Below, piece by piece: positions 8,405 through 14,231 of a DNA stretch of 16,405 bases (positions are counted from its first letter, which is position 1; every line of letters begins with the position of its first letter). Made by a program: the position numbers and the translations under genes. Source of the stretch: Actinomycetes bacterium (GTDB taxonomy: Bacteria; Actinomycetota; Acidimicrobiia; Acidimicrobiales; RAAP-2). The stretch lies in NCBI GenBank assembly GCA_021791615.1, contig JAJYWG010000387.1:1-16405 (forward strand). Reading direction: 5' to 3'. Below the pieces are notes generated by a model. That model saw only the letters and a list, made by a program, of their open reading frames with translations, had not been told where the DNA came from and searched no databases.

Positions 8405-8959
8405 TTAGCCGACGCGTAGTTTGGCGAACATGCCGCCGGCGTAGTGGCCGGGGATATTGCAGACAAGCTCGTAGTTTCCCGCGTTCAGGTGGAGCGTGAC
8501 CCAGGAGATGGCACCGGCGTCGATGCCGGCACCCGCGCCCTGGCCACACGTGTTGGACGCCTCGCCGAGCGACCCCTTCTCGCTCACCCGGTTGTCGGCA
8601 CCAATGGGGCGTTCACCAACCGTGTGGCTGGGGGCTAAGGGCAGCACGACCAGCTCGTGCACCAGACGGCCGGTATTTGCCACCCGGAACGAGACGGTGC
8701 CGGCCGCCGCAGTGTCACTGCTAAGCGAGATCCGCGTTGTACCGCGGGCACCGTAGCCGCCCCACATCATGCCGCCCATGTCGGCCAGCTTCACGTCGAT
8801 GACGACGCCTGGCAACGACGGGGCCGAGCACTCTCCGTTCGGTGCCAACGCCCGAGAAGAGAAGGCCCCGCTGGCGGCGGCAACAGCCACGCTCGACCCG
8901 CCCGCCAGGACCAAAACGGCTGCGGCGGCCGGCCACCAGCGCACCCAGCGGCTGTTCAT
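8405..8959 (-). CDS. Secreted type 1 copper (cupredoxin) protein
   Basis: 184 residues. The N-terminus has an Arg-rich start and a hydrophobic stretch (AAAAVLVLAGGSSVAVAAA), consistent with a signal peptide or anchor. The blue-copper ligand set is complete: His101 (RLVHELVV), Cys167, His172 and Met177 in LVCNIPGHYAGGM, the plastocyanin/sulfocyanin-like C-x4-H-x4-M spacing. A mononuclear Cu site of this type carries single electrons outside the membrane. A MGGMMWGGYG insert precedes the second part of the fold. The start ATG overlaps the stop of the upstream SHOCT gene (ATGA 8959-8956), so the two are co-translated. The redox partner is not visible in the window. Sulfocyanin-like proteins occur in acidophiles, but this alone does not place the organism. 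Confidence 0.85.
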   Translation of the reverse strand: MNSRWVRWWPAAAAVLVLAGGSSVAVAAASGAFSSRALAPNGECSAPSLPGVVIDVKLADMGGMMWGGYGARGTTRISLSSDTAAAGTVSFRVANTGRLVHELVVLPLAPSHTVGERPIGADNRVSEKGSLGEASNTCGQGAGAGIDAGAISWVTLHLNAGNYELVCNIPGHYAGGMFAKLRVG

Positions 8960-9225
8960 CTTCCCGCACGAAGAAGGTCACGTCGCTTGGTGTACTCCTC
9001 GGTGTCGATCTCGCCGCGGGCGAACCGCTCGTCGAGCAGGTCGAGCGCCGAAGGCCGGCCCTTCTGGTCCGGCCGTAGCGGCGGTGGCTCGTGCCGTTCC
9101 CGCCCGTAGCGCACGAGGACGATCGCGCCCGCCACCACGGCTCCCCAGAAGAGGGCCATCACCAGGACCATCAGCACCCAACCGCCCCAGCCCCAGCCCC
9201 AGCCCCAGCCCCAGCCGTAACCCAT
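8956..9225 (-). CDS. Small SHOCT-domain membrane protein with GW-repeat N-terminus
   Basis: 89 residues: an extracytoplasmic MGYG(WG)n run (residues 1-16), one membrane helix (about 17-39, VLMVLVMALFWGAVVAGAIV), a charged linker, and a C-terminal SHOCT motif (about 59-86, ALDLLDERFARGEIDTEEYT). SHOCT is a short helical oligomerisation module common at the ends of actinobacterial membrane proteins. A good ribosome site (GGAGGTG) lies 8 bases before the ATG. The tryptophan run is encoded by a perfect hexanucleotide repeat, so its length may vary between strains. The gene overlaps the downstream cupredoxin gene, suggesting a shared envelope function. The specific role is unknown. Confidence 0.85.
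   Translation of the reverse strand: MGYGWGWGWGWGWGGWVLMVLVMALFWGAVVAGAIVLVRYGRERHEPPPLRPDQKGRPSALDLLDERFARGEIDTEEYTKRRDLLRAGR
9185..9214. repeat. Perfect CCCCAG hexanucleotide repeat, five units
   Basis: Five uninterrupted CCCCAG units (CTGGGG on the coding strand) encode the Trp-Gly run of the SHOCT protein. In-frame 6-bp units change the number of WG pairs without breaking the frame. Confidence 0.9.
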
Positions 9226-9395
9226 CTGAACGACACCTCCACCACCCAGTCAAGGGGTTGAACGCACAGGTCATCAGGGGCGAACGTCACAATCGCTGCA
9301 GGACTTCCGTCGGCTCCGCCGCTAGTTGTTATCAGCTACGCAATATGGACACGGCAACATGTCGTACGTGGCGATGGTGCTCTCACCGTCCGGGC

Positions 9396-9407
9396 TAACA
9401 GCTGTTA
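9396..9407. promoter_or_regulatory. Perfect 12-bp palindrome TAACAGCTGTTA
   Basis: A perfect dyad in the 239-bp gap between the SHOCT operon and the ATPase remnant. A related but imperfect GTTATCAGCTA sequence lies nearby on the plus strand (about 9327-9338). It could be a repressor half-site pair; no factor can be named. Confidence 0.3.
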
Positions 9408-9464
9408 TAGCCTAAGGCGACCAACTAGATCCGACGTTGACGAGAGGGTGTGCAACGAAAGCTA

Positions 9465-10114
9465 ATGGCGCCTAACGACACAACGGCTACGTCCCTGCTG
9501 CCCTACACCCCCGGCTTCGGCCGCCGCCCACCGGTGGTGGCAGGGCGCGACCCGAGGAGCGCTCGGCAGAAGCGTGGGTGCTCAGGACCGGCCTCTTGGA
9601 CGTGATCGGCGAGGTCGCCACCAAGAAGCTCGGCTGGGCGGTGCTACACGTGCAAGCGCTCCAGGAGGAAAGCCTGGTAGCCGTCCTGCTCGAGCGTTTG
9701 CCCGAGGCCCTCCGGCCCTGGGTGCGCCTCGGTCGGGGTACCAGGGACCTCCAGGCAGAGCTCTCCGCCGGGGCGGACCTCGGCGTAGTCTCGGCCGGCG
9801 CGACGCTCGAGCGGGGCAAGAGCGCCGGCGCGGTGAGCCCCGCCGCGGCCTTGGAGGACGCACTTTCGCGCGTCGGGGCCTTCGCCGCCGCCCATCACAC
9901 AGGGTTCCTCGTCACCGTCGACGAAGCCCAAGCCGCGCCCGAGGAGGACCTCTCTGCCCTCGCCAGGGCCCTCCAGACCGTCGTAGCCCGCCGTCTCCAG
10001 CCCATAGCGGTCGTCTTCAGCGGGCTCCCCACCTTCAGGGAACGCTTGGCCGGAGAGGCCGGCTGGGCGGCGAGGCGCCCAGAAGCTCAAATGGCGGGCA
10101 GTGACGAGCGCTAG
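9465..10114 (+). pseudogene. AAA/ORC-like ATPase with deleted P-loop and replaced C-terminus
   Basis: From ATG 9465 one frame gives MAPNDTTATSLLPYTPGFGR then RPPVVAGRD, the usual entry to an actinobacterial ATP-binding protein. Near 9548 the protein continues in another frame: EERSAEAWVLRTGLLDVIGE then VATKKLGWAVLHVQALQEES, through Walker B (GFLVTVDEAQ, about 9903-9932) and the sensor-like IAVVFSGLP. Between AGRD and TGLLDVIGE the expected GxxGxGKT is absent, so a short deletion has removed the nucleotide-binding loop and shifted the frame. After about 10056 (RLAGEA) the sequence no longer looks like the family, and the frame ends at 10114. The annotated downstream frame alone starts with GTG 9578. 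It is probably inactive debris of a mobile or defence-type ATPase. Confidence 0.6.
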
Positions 10115-10385
10115 GAGCTGCCGCCCGGCGCCGGCGCGCTCTGCAGCCCAGGCACCGCGAAAGGCCGCGCCCTCGAAGGACGCGGAGGCAGCCCGGCGCC
10201 GGTGGGCCGGTCCCGAACGCCCCCGAGGCCTCGGGCGCTGACACCCATCGGGCACAGCAGCCGAAGTGACCCCGTCGGCCACATCCACCTTTTCAAACTT
10301 GGCAGTGGCAGCGATTGTGCCGTGTTACCGCTCACCTCTTCGTTCTGGAGCCCGGTCAGGCAGCGGTTATGGCGTGCGAGCCGCC

Positions 10386-10665
10386 TCAGGGCGTGAGGCG
10401 CTTGATGTCCAGTGGGAAGGCGGTGACCCTGGCGGATATTGGCCGCGCCGACCAGGCGGGCCGTCCAGCGTTCGAGGTCGATTGCGAAGCCCCCGTGCGG
10501 CGGCATGCAGTGGCGGAACGCTTCGAGGTACCCGGCCAAGGCCTCTCGGGTGGCGGGGTCAAGGACGGCCTGGTAATCGGCGTAACGGTGGAGCCTCTGG
10601 CCTCCGGTCGCGAACTCCAGGCCCCGGAACAGCAAGTTGAAGCTGTTGGAGTACTCTTCGCTGCC
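10386..10665 (-). pseudogene. aspS: C-terminal fragment of archaeal-type aspartyl-tRNA synthetase
   Basis: The minus strand reads EEYSNSFNLLFRGLEFATGG, QRLHRYADY, GYLEAFRHCMPPHGGFAIDL, ERWTARLVGAANIRQ. A one-base shift then gives VTAFPLDIKRLTP and TGA 10388-10386, exactly the natural end of the enzyme. This is the last fifth of AspRS (class II motif 3, GGFA-x-x-LERW), which charges tRNA-Asp. A Gly normally present in motif 3 is Asp here. All upstream catalytic and anticodon-binding parts are missing: an in-frame TAA lies just upstream and a hexanucleotide repeat begins at 10691. It cannot be functional. The true aspS must be elsewhere or this is a foreign fragment. Confidence 0.8.
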
Positions 10666-10690
10666 ACTTCGGCGCCGTTACGCCAGTAGA

Positions 10691-10729
10691 CCTCTCCCTC
10701 TCCCTCTCCCTCTCCCTCTCCCTCTCCCT
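10691..10729. repeat. CCTCTC hexanucleotide repeat, 6.5 units
   Basis: Six perfect CCTCTC units plus CCT sit exactly between two oppositely oriented truncated genes, the AspRS fragment and the relaxase fragment. Low-complexity tracts of this kind are plausible breakpoints for illegitimate recombination. Confidence 0.9.
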
Positions 10730-10732
10730 GGC

Positions 10733-11420
10733 GCTCCGACGCCGCGACCGCCCCGACGATGCCGTGGACGCCCTCTTCGAGAGGGGGGCCGGTGGTCGTG
10801 CACAGGAGCGAGGAAGCAGCCATTGCCGCTCTGGCCATAGAGGCGGCCGACGCGGCCCTACGCCCCGGCTCCTCGCCCTCACGGTCGCCACCAACGAGGA
10901 GGCCAGGGCGCTGAACGAGGCAACGAGGGGGCTCCTCGTCTCCAGGGGCAATGTCGACGACGACGTCGTCGCCACAGGCATGGGAGAGGTGCGCATAGGC
11001 GTGGGCGACCGGGTCGTCACCCGTAGGAACGACTGCTCCTTGGGCGTCGCCAACCGCCAGGCCTGGCAGGTGGCGGCGGTCGGGCCCGACGGCTCAAGCC
11101 GCGAGGCACGAGCAGTCCGTCGGAACCGGCGGGTGTGGGCCGACATAGAGGCGGTCCACGAGGGCCGCCAGAGGCCGTTGATGGAGGTGGCACGGCTTGC
11201 CCTGGAGGAAGTCAAGCGCGTCAGCGCCGAGCGCGCCCGGCTCACCAAGGCGATGTCCCCCGGCACGGTCAGGGCTGCCGACCGGGCGAGGGACGCCTAC
11301 TTGGAGCGCGACCGCCACCGGGCGCCGTTCGAGAGGTCGCTCGGGCGCTCGCCGTCAAGGGGCGGCAAGGGCCTGGGGTCGACCTGTGACCACCCTCCTC
11401 GTTCCGCCGGACCTTGTTAG
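10733..11420 (+). pseudogene. MobF/TraA-type relaxase-helicase fragment, rearranged
   Basis: Reading shifts frame twice. RPDDAVDALFERG (to about 10785) is followed, after a six-G run at 10783-10788, by PVVVHRSEEAAIAALAIEAA. The original frame then resumes with LLALTVATNEEARALNEATR, VDDDVVATGMGEVRIGVGDR, VVTRRNDCSLGVANRQAWQV. This is the post-helicase region of conjugative TraA relaxases (MobF class), which nick and unwind plasmid DNA. After QVAAVGPDGSS the sequence changes to a charged helical segment (KRVSAERARLTKAMSPGTVR, then AADRARDAYLERDRHRAP) resembling a later part of the same proteins, implying an internal deletion. The HUH nicking domain and Walker motifs are absent. It is a remnant of an integrative conjugative element or plasmid. 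Confidence 0.6.
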
Positions 11421-11572
11421 ACCGTGTTAGGCAAACGTTATTGCTCTTCACCCGTGCCAGAGGTGGTGCCCTCCCCCTACCGGTCGGGGTTCAACCAGCG
11501 GCACTAGCCTGGGCTGTGGCGCGGCCTGGGGGGCTGCAAGCGGGAGGTGGGCGCCGGTGACGGCAAATCGCT

Positions 11573-11599
11573 ACCGAGGCCCTTGCCCGGGGCCTCGGT
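11573..11599 (+). promoter_or_regulatory. Perfect 10-bp hairpin upstream of a small ORF
   Basis: ACCGAGGCCC and GGGCCTCGGT pair perfectly across a 7-nt loop. The hairpin ends 11 bases before a GGAGGG ribosome site (11611-11616) of the 34-aa ORF. No T-tract follows. It may be a terminator for whatever lay upstream, or a leader structure controlling the downstream pair. Confidence 0.5.
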
Positions 11600-11625
11600 G
11601 AGGAAACGAAGGAGGGCGCCGGGAC

Positions 11626-11730
11626 ATGGGGAGCGCGACGGGCTCTGTCTTGGCCGAGGTGCCCGGGGAGTTCTCCGTCGAACTCAAGCCCGTTGCCACG
11701 AAGGTGACCAAGGTTGTTATCTTGAGTTGA
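11626..11730 (+). CDS. Possible 34-aa small protein
   Basis: ATG 11626 to TGA 11728-11730, with GGAGG ten bases before the start and an in-frame stop at 11599-11601 that bounds the ORF. The product (begins MGSATGSVLAEVPGEFSVEL, ends TKVVILS) is beta-prone and valine-rich, with no signal peptide or membrane segment. Its stop lies 4 bp before the ATG of the 207-aa gene, a spacing typical of translational coupling. I recognise no family. It might instead be a fragment of a decayed larger protein, but the ribosome site and spacing favour a real gene. Too short for confidence without comparative data. Confidence 0.4.
   Translation: MGSATGSVLAEVPGEFSVELKPVATKVTKVVILS
11681..11728. repeat. 8-bp inverted repeat AACTCAAG...CTTGAGTT
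   Basis: AACTCAAG (11681-11688) and CTTGAGTT (11721-11728) are perfect inverted copies 32 bp apart, inside the 34-aa ORF and just before the start of the 207-aa gene. They could be an operator or an mRNA stem hiding the next start region. Confidence 0.35.
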
Positions 11731-11734
11731 CACG

Positions 11735-12358
11735 ATGGCTCTAAGAATCGCAAGGCTTACACGGGCGTCGGAGCCAAGCCCGGCGGACCGACGGTCGGCG
11801 GGCGTCGTGGCACGGCGCGAAATGGTCATTCCCCGCGCGGCCGAGCACCTCCTTTCCCTGCAGCGGGCTGCAGGGAACCGGGCGACCGTTGCCGATCTCG
11901 CCGCTGGCCAGGCAAAGCTCGGCGTTGCCGGCGCCAGGGACGCCGACGAGCACGATGAAGATGTCTTGGCGTTGAGCAAGAATAGGACCAAAGATCTCTC
12001 CAACCCCCATGCCAAGGCCATGGCGATCAAGCCGTACTGGTACCGCTGGGAGCATATGAGAATCGCCTTCGAGCGCTTGAAGGCCTACCACGATAAGTGC
12101 CACGATTGTGAGTACTTTGCCCGTGCGTGGCTTAAGCGAATTAAGGCGCTTGATCGCGCCTTGATCGACTACTGCTCGGCTGAGGTGGGATCAGCCGAAG
12201 AGGCGGATGCGCTGCTGCACTGCCGGATGAGGGTCTATGAGATGGACCGGGCGCGGAAAATTGAGGCAAAGATGACCCCATCCGGGCCGGTGGGCGAGGT
12301 GCTCGCGGCTCTCGACCACGAGTGGGCAGGCCTCACCGCCTTCTTGGAGGTCATATGA
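11735..12358 (+). CDS. LQRAAGN-motif protein of unknown function
   Basis: 207 residues, complete and without frameshift, unlike its neighbours. The N-terminal 60 residues are basic and disordered-looking, then carry LLSLQRAAGNRATVADL (LQRAAGNRAT at 42-51). That motif is shared by actinobacterial proteins, often with DUF4157, encoded in or near extracellular contractile injection system loci (family knowledge from memory). The rest is helical and charged, with aromatic AIKPYWYRWEHMRIAFERLK and a possible metal-binding cluster His119-Cys122-His123-Cys125, plus Cys147 and Cys163. No signal peptide or transmembrane segment is present. I do not recognise the C-terminal domain. Codon choice includes more AAG/AAT, TTG and AGA than the core genes, consistent with transfer. 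The start ATG follows the 34-aa ORF by 4 bp and has only a weak GAG ribosome site. No injection-system structural gene is in the window. Confidence 0.6.
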   Translation: MALRIARLTRASEPSPADRRSAGVVARREMVIPRAAEHLLSLQRAAGNRATVADLAAGQAKLGVAGARDADEHDEDVLALSKNRTKDLSNPHAKAMAIKPYWYRWEHMRIAFERLKAYHDKCHDCEYFARAWLKRIKALDRALIDYCSAEVGSAEEADALLHCRMRVYEMDRARKIEAKMTPSGPVGEVLAALDHEWAGLTAFLEVI

Positions 12359-12479
12359 CAGCGGGGTTCGTCTATCGCCTGAAAACTTTGGGCTCGTAAC
12401 TGTTGAAGTCGGAGAGTGGGACAAACCGGGGAGGTTACGCAGCGATCCCAGGTAGCTCCTCAGGCTGAAGCTGTCGCGC

Positions 12480-12760
12480 GAAGTCTGCTACCAGCGGTCG
12501 AAGTCGTCGGCGAGCGTGTTGTCGAGCACCCGGGTCCGGGCCTGGAGCAAGAGGTTCGCCCATCTGGGGCTCCAGCGTATCTACCGACGGTTGACTATTC
12601 TTTTGGCGACCACCTAGTTGATGGTGGACTCGGCGAACCCGGTGGAGATGCGTGTCACCCGCCAGCTAGCGCTCGCCGTAATTGGGGATGGCGGGGGCAT
12701 TGGCAGCGATATAGACCCTGAACTCGCTGAACGCTGTTGACGATTACGGCAACTTGTACA
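12480..12760 (-). pseudogene. C-terminal remnant of an ISKra4-like transposase with several TAG codons
   Basis: The minus strand reads FSEFRVYIAANAPAIPNYGE in one frame. After a one-base shift near 12650 it reads ISTGFAESTIN, stop, VVAKRIVNRR, stop, IRWSPRWANLLLQARTRVLD, NTLADDFDRW, stop. Replacing the stops by Gln, Gln and Tyr restores the familiar ending of an ISKra4-type transposase (ISTxFxES-xNQV-xKRM, QMRW-P-GAHLLLQ-RTRVLN, RWY). Stops are TAG at 12616-12614, 12583-12581 and 12490-12488, with another TAG at 12668-12666 in the upstream frame. The N-terminal catalytic part is missing. It lies directly upstream of the group II intron fragment and is clearly dead. Confidence 0.6.
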
Positions 12761-12784
12761 GAGTCGATCACTGAACTCGTAGAG

Positions 12785-13153
12785 CGCCGGGATAAACCGG
12801 CAAGGCGGAGGGGATGAAAGAGCCCCACGTTGAAAGAGTAGCGATCCACAGCGACGCCGAGTTATGCGTCACCGTCCGCGAGGATGGCGGCGAAGCGTTG
12901 ACAGGGGCACGTGCGGGCCGGGCTATTGAGCCGCGAAATCAAGGCCCTCGGGGCGCCCAGGCCGTTACATACGTCGAAGGCAACACCGGCAGCAGCGCTA
13001 TCCGCGAGCCGCTGACGGGTTCCGCGCGCTCGGAGAATCGAATCTGTGCATGTACGGAACTTCGTTGCGCGAGAACCGGGAGGCCCCACGCTTGCCTGGT
13101 AAGGCCGATCACCGGCCAGGCCGCTCAGGGAAGGCCGAGGCCACGAGCCTGAG
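12785..13153 (+). mobile_element. Group II intron, 5' RNA portion (truncated)
   Basis: The stretch contains the conserved RNA-domain sequence upstream of intron-encoded reverse transcriptases: GAAGCGTTGACAGGGGCACG (12890-12909), GGCCGGGCTATTGAGCCGCG (12918-12937) followed by AAATCA, then a GTACGGAACTTCGTTGCGCG-type segment (13050-13069) and AGAACCGGGAGGCC (13070-13083). Translated in the plus frame it yields the familiar spurious peptide with EALTGARAG and RENR-like words seen at such introns. The 5' end is not defined: no GTGYG start is visible and the transposase remnant abuts it. Domains V and VI are absent from the window, so the intron cannot splice. The ORF that begins at 13154 is its maturase start. 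Confidence 0.7.
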
Positions 13154-13390
13154 ATGCACGAGCATGAGGAGTCGTTGCGGTCGGCGCGGCCCCCGTCGAC
13201 CCCGTAGTACGTGCGAAGCTGCCGAACAAGCCGAACAAGCCGGGCGACCGGGGGCGGAGGCGGTGGAGGAAAGGGGGCTGGCCAAGGGGAACACGGCCAG
13301 GCCGACACGTCCTGGACACAGAGCCGGATTGGGGGCAAAACAGGGCTGGACCGGGTGCGTGAAGTAGCACGAAACGACGAGGGTTTGAGG
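13154..13390 (+). pseudogene. Start of group II intron reverse transcriptase/maturase (truncated, one TAG)
   Basis: ATG 13154 gives MHEHEESLRSARPPSTP, then TAG at 13205-13207, then in the same frame a Gly-rich GGGGGGGKGAGQGEHGQADT segment and RVREVARNDEGLR. This matches the N-terminal lead of actinobacterial intron-encoded proteins, which normally continue with RFTALLHHV and the RT domain. Homology ends at about 13390 and no RT motif (such as YADD) follows. The only fragment present is the linker before RT0. Non-functional. Confidence 0.6.
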
Positions 13391-13476
13391 CGTTGCCGTC
13401 GGCCAGGCTTGACCCCGAGGACGTCGTCGCCTTGGCCTTCACCCACACGTGGGGGGAACAAGCCCCCGCCGAGCCG

Positions 13477-13662
13477 TTATCGCACGAGCCTTGGGGCGTA
13501 GTTTGGCTTCGAGAAGCCGAGCTTCAACAGGGGTGCCTTGCTCAAAGCTTGGAGATGGCGGGCATGTGGCTGGCAGACGAGCACGGTGCCGGGCTGGTCC
13601 GCAACCAAGTAGGCCTCGTGCGGGCCATACCACCGAAGCAGAGCCCAGGGGCCCCCGACAGG
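13477..13662 (-). other. Open fragment of unknown protein (61 codons, no start)
   Basis: Bounded upstream by TGA 13665-13663 and ending at TAA 13479-13477, the frame reads WALLRWYGPHEAYLVADQPG then TVLVCQPHARHLQALSKAPL and LKLGFSKPNYAPRLVR. The residue pattern looks like real protein but there is no start codon and I recognise no family. It overlaps the out-of-frame tail of the NTF2-like gene, so it is probably a fused foreign fragment at a breakpoint near 13660. Confidence 0.3.
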
Positions 13663-14033
13663 TCAGTAGCTACCCCCAGGGCCTCTTGGCGGGTAGCGAA
13701 GCTCTCCAGCGCACGGACCCTGCCGTCTCCGAACCAGAAGGCCAACGTGCGTGGCCCTCCGATTGGCTCGAGCGCGGTACCGACGGGCCCTGGGCCAAAG
13801 TCGGGTCCCTCGACCGTTACGACCACCCGGTCACCCGCCCCTTCTGCCTCCATACGAGTGACCCTCGGCAACCGACCACCGCCGGCCGAGCCGAGCACGT
13901 CGGCAACTTCGTCGCGGCCATGGCAGGCAAGTTCGGGCAAGAGGCCCTGCCACACAACATCCGCCGCCATCTAGCTCTGGGACATCTCCGCCCAGAGCGC
14001 GAGCACCCGTGCCAGGTTCCCGGGCTCGGTCAT
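13542..14033 (-). pseudogene. NTF2/SnoaL-like domain protein, interrupted
   Basis: ATG 14033-14031 gives MTEPGNLARVLALWAEMSQS, then TAG 13973-13971, then directly in frame MAADVVWQGLLPELACHGRD and EVADVL. RVTRMEAEGAGDRVVVTVEG, GGPRTLAFWFGDGRVRALES and FATRQEALGVA follow. This is the cone-shaped alpha+beta NTF2/SnoaL fold pattern (DVVW-G, CHGRDEV, GDRVVV, F-DGRV---E). The stretch between AEMSQS and MAADVVW is shorter than usual, suggesting a small deletion alongside the stop. After TDLSGAPG the tail (to TGA 13544-13542) no longer fits the family. If translation restarts at ATG 13970, a shortened protein is possible, but both ends are damaged. Ligand or enzyme role unknown. Confidence 0.55.
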
Positions 14034-14231
14034 CTCATCATCCCCACGTCTGCTCCAGAGTACCGACCAGCCCCTTCACGTCCAAAGGCTCCTCGGAGCG
14101 AGACCAGCGAAGTAGGTGCTGTGACCCCGGCATACGCGGTCGTCGCCTCGCTTATGCCGCTAGCCGCGCGACTGGACACGAGACTTCCAAAATTACGGCC
14201 TGAGATGCGCCGGCGGGTGACGGCGAAAAGG
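14034..14231. other. Spacer between the NTF2-like remnant and merR
   Basis: No convincing gene, repeat or RNA seen. The convention of the flanking genes (both minus strand) would place the promoter of the NTF2-like gene and the merR terminator here, but no clear hairpin was found. Confidence 0.3.

Noticed and set aside
10202..10396. Possible integrase tail in the plus frame (GHSSRSDPVGHIHLF)
   Set aside because: The resemblance to integrase GHSS...YGHLF is too loose, no upstream core exists, and the stretch lies in a recombined junction.
11735..12358. A complete contractile injection system
   Set aside because: Only a motif-bearing candidate cargo is present. No sheath, tube, baseplate or AAA remodeller gene lies in the window.
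12814..13152. 112-aa plus ORF in the group II intron region
   Set aside because: Its peptide is the well-known spurious translation of intron RNA domains, so it was annotated as intron RNA instead.
12480..14033. Amber recoding or pyrrolysine use as explanation for in-frame TAGs
   Set aside because: Intact genes here (ftsH, the thioredoxin-like gene, carbonic anhydrase) end with TAG, and the affected genes have other damage such as deletions and frameshifts, so decay is simpler.
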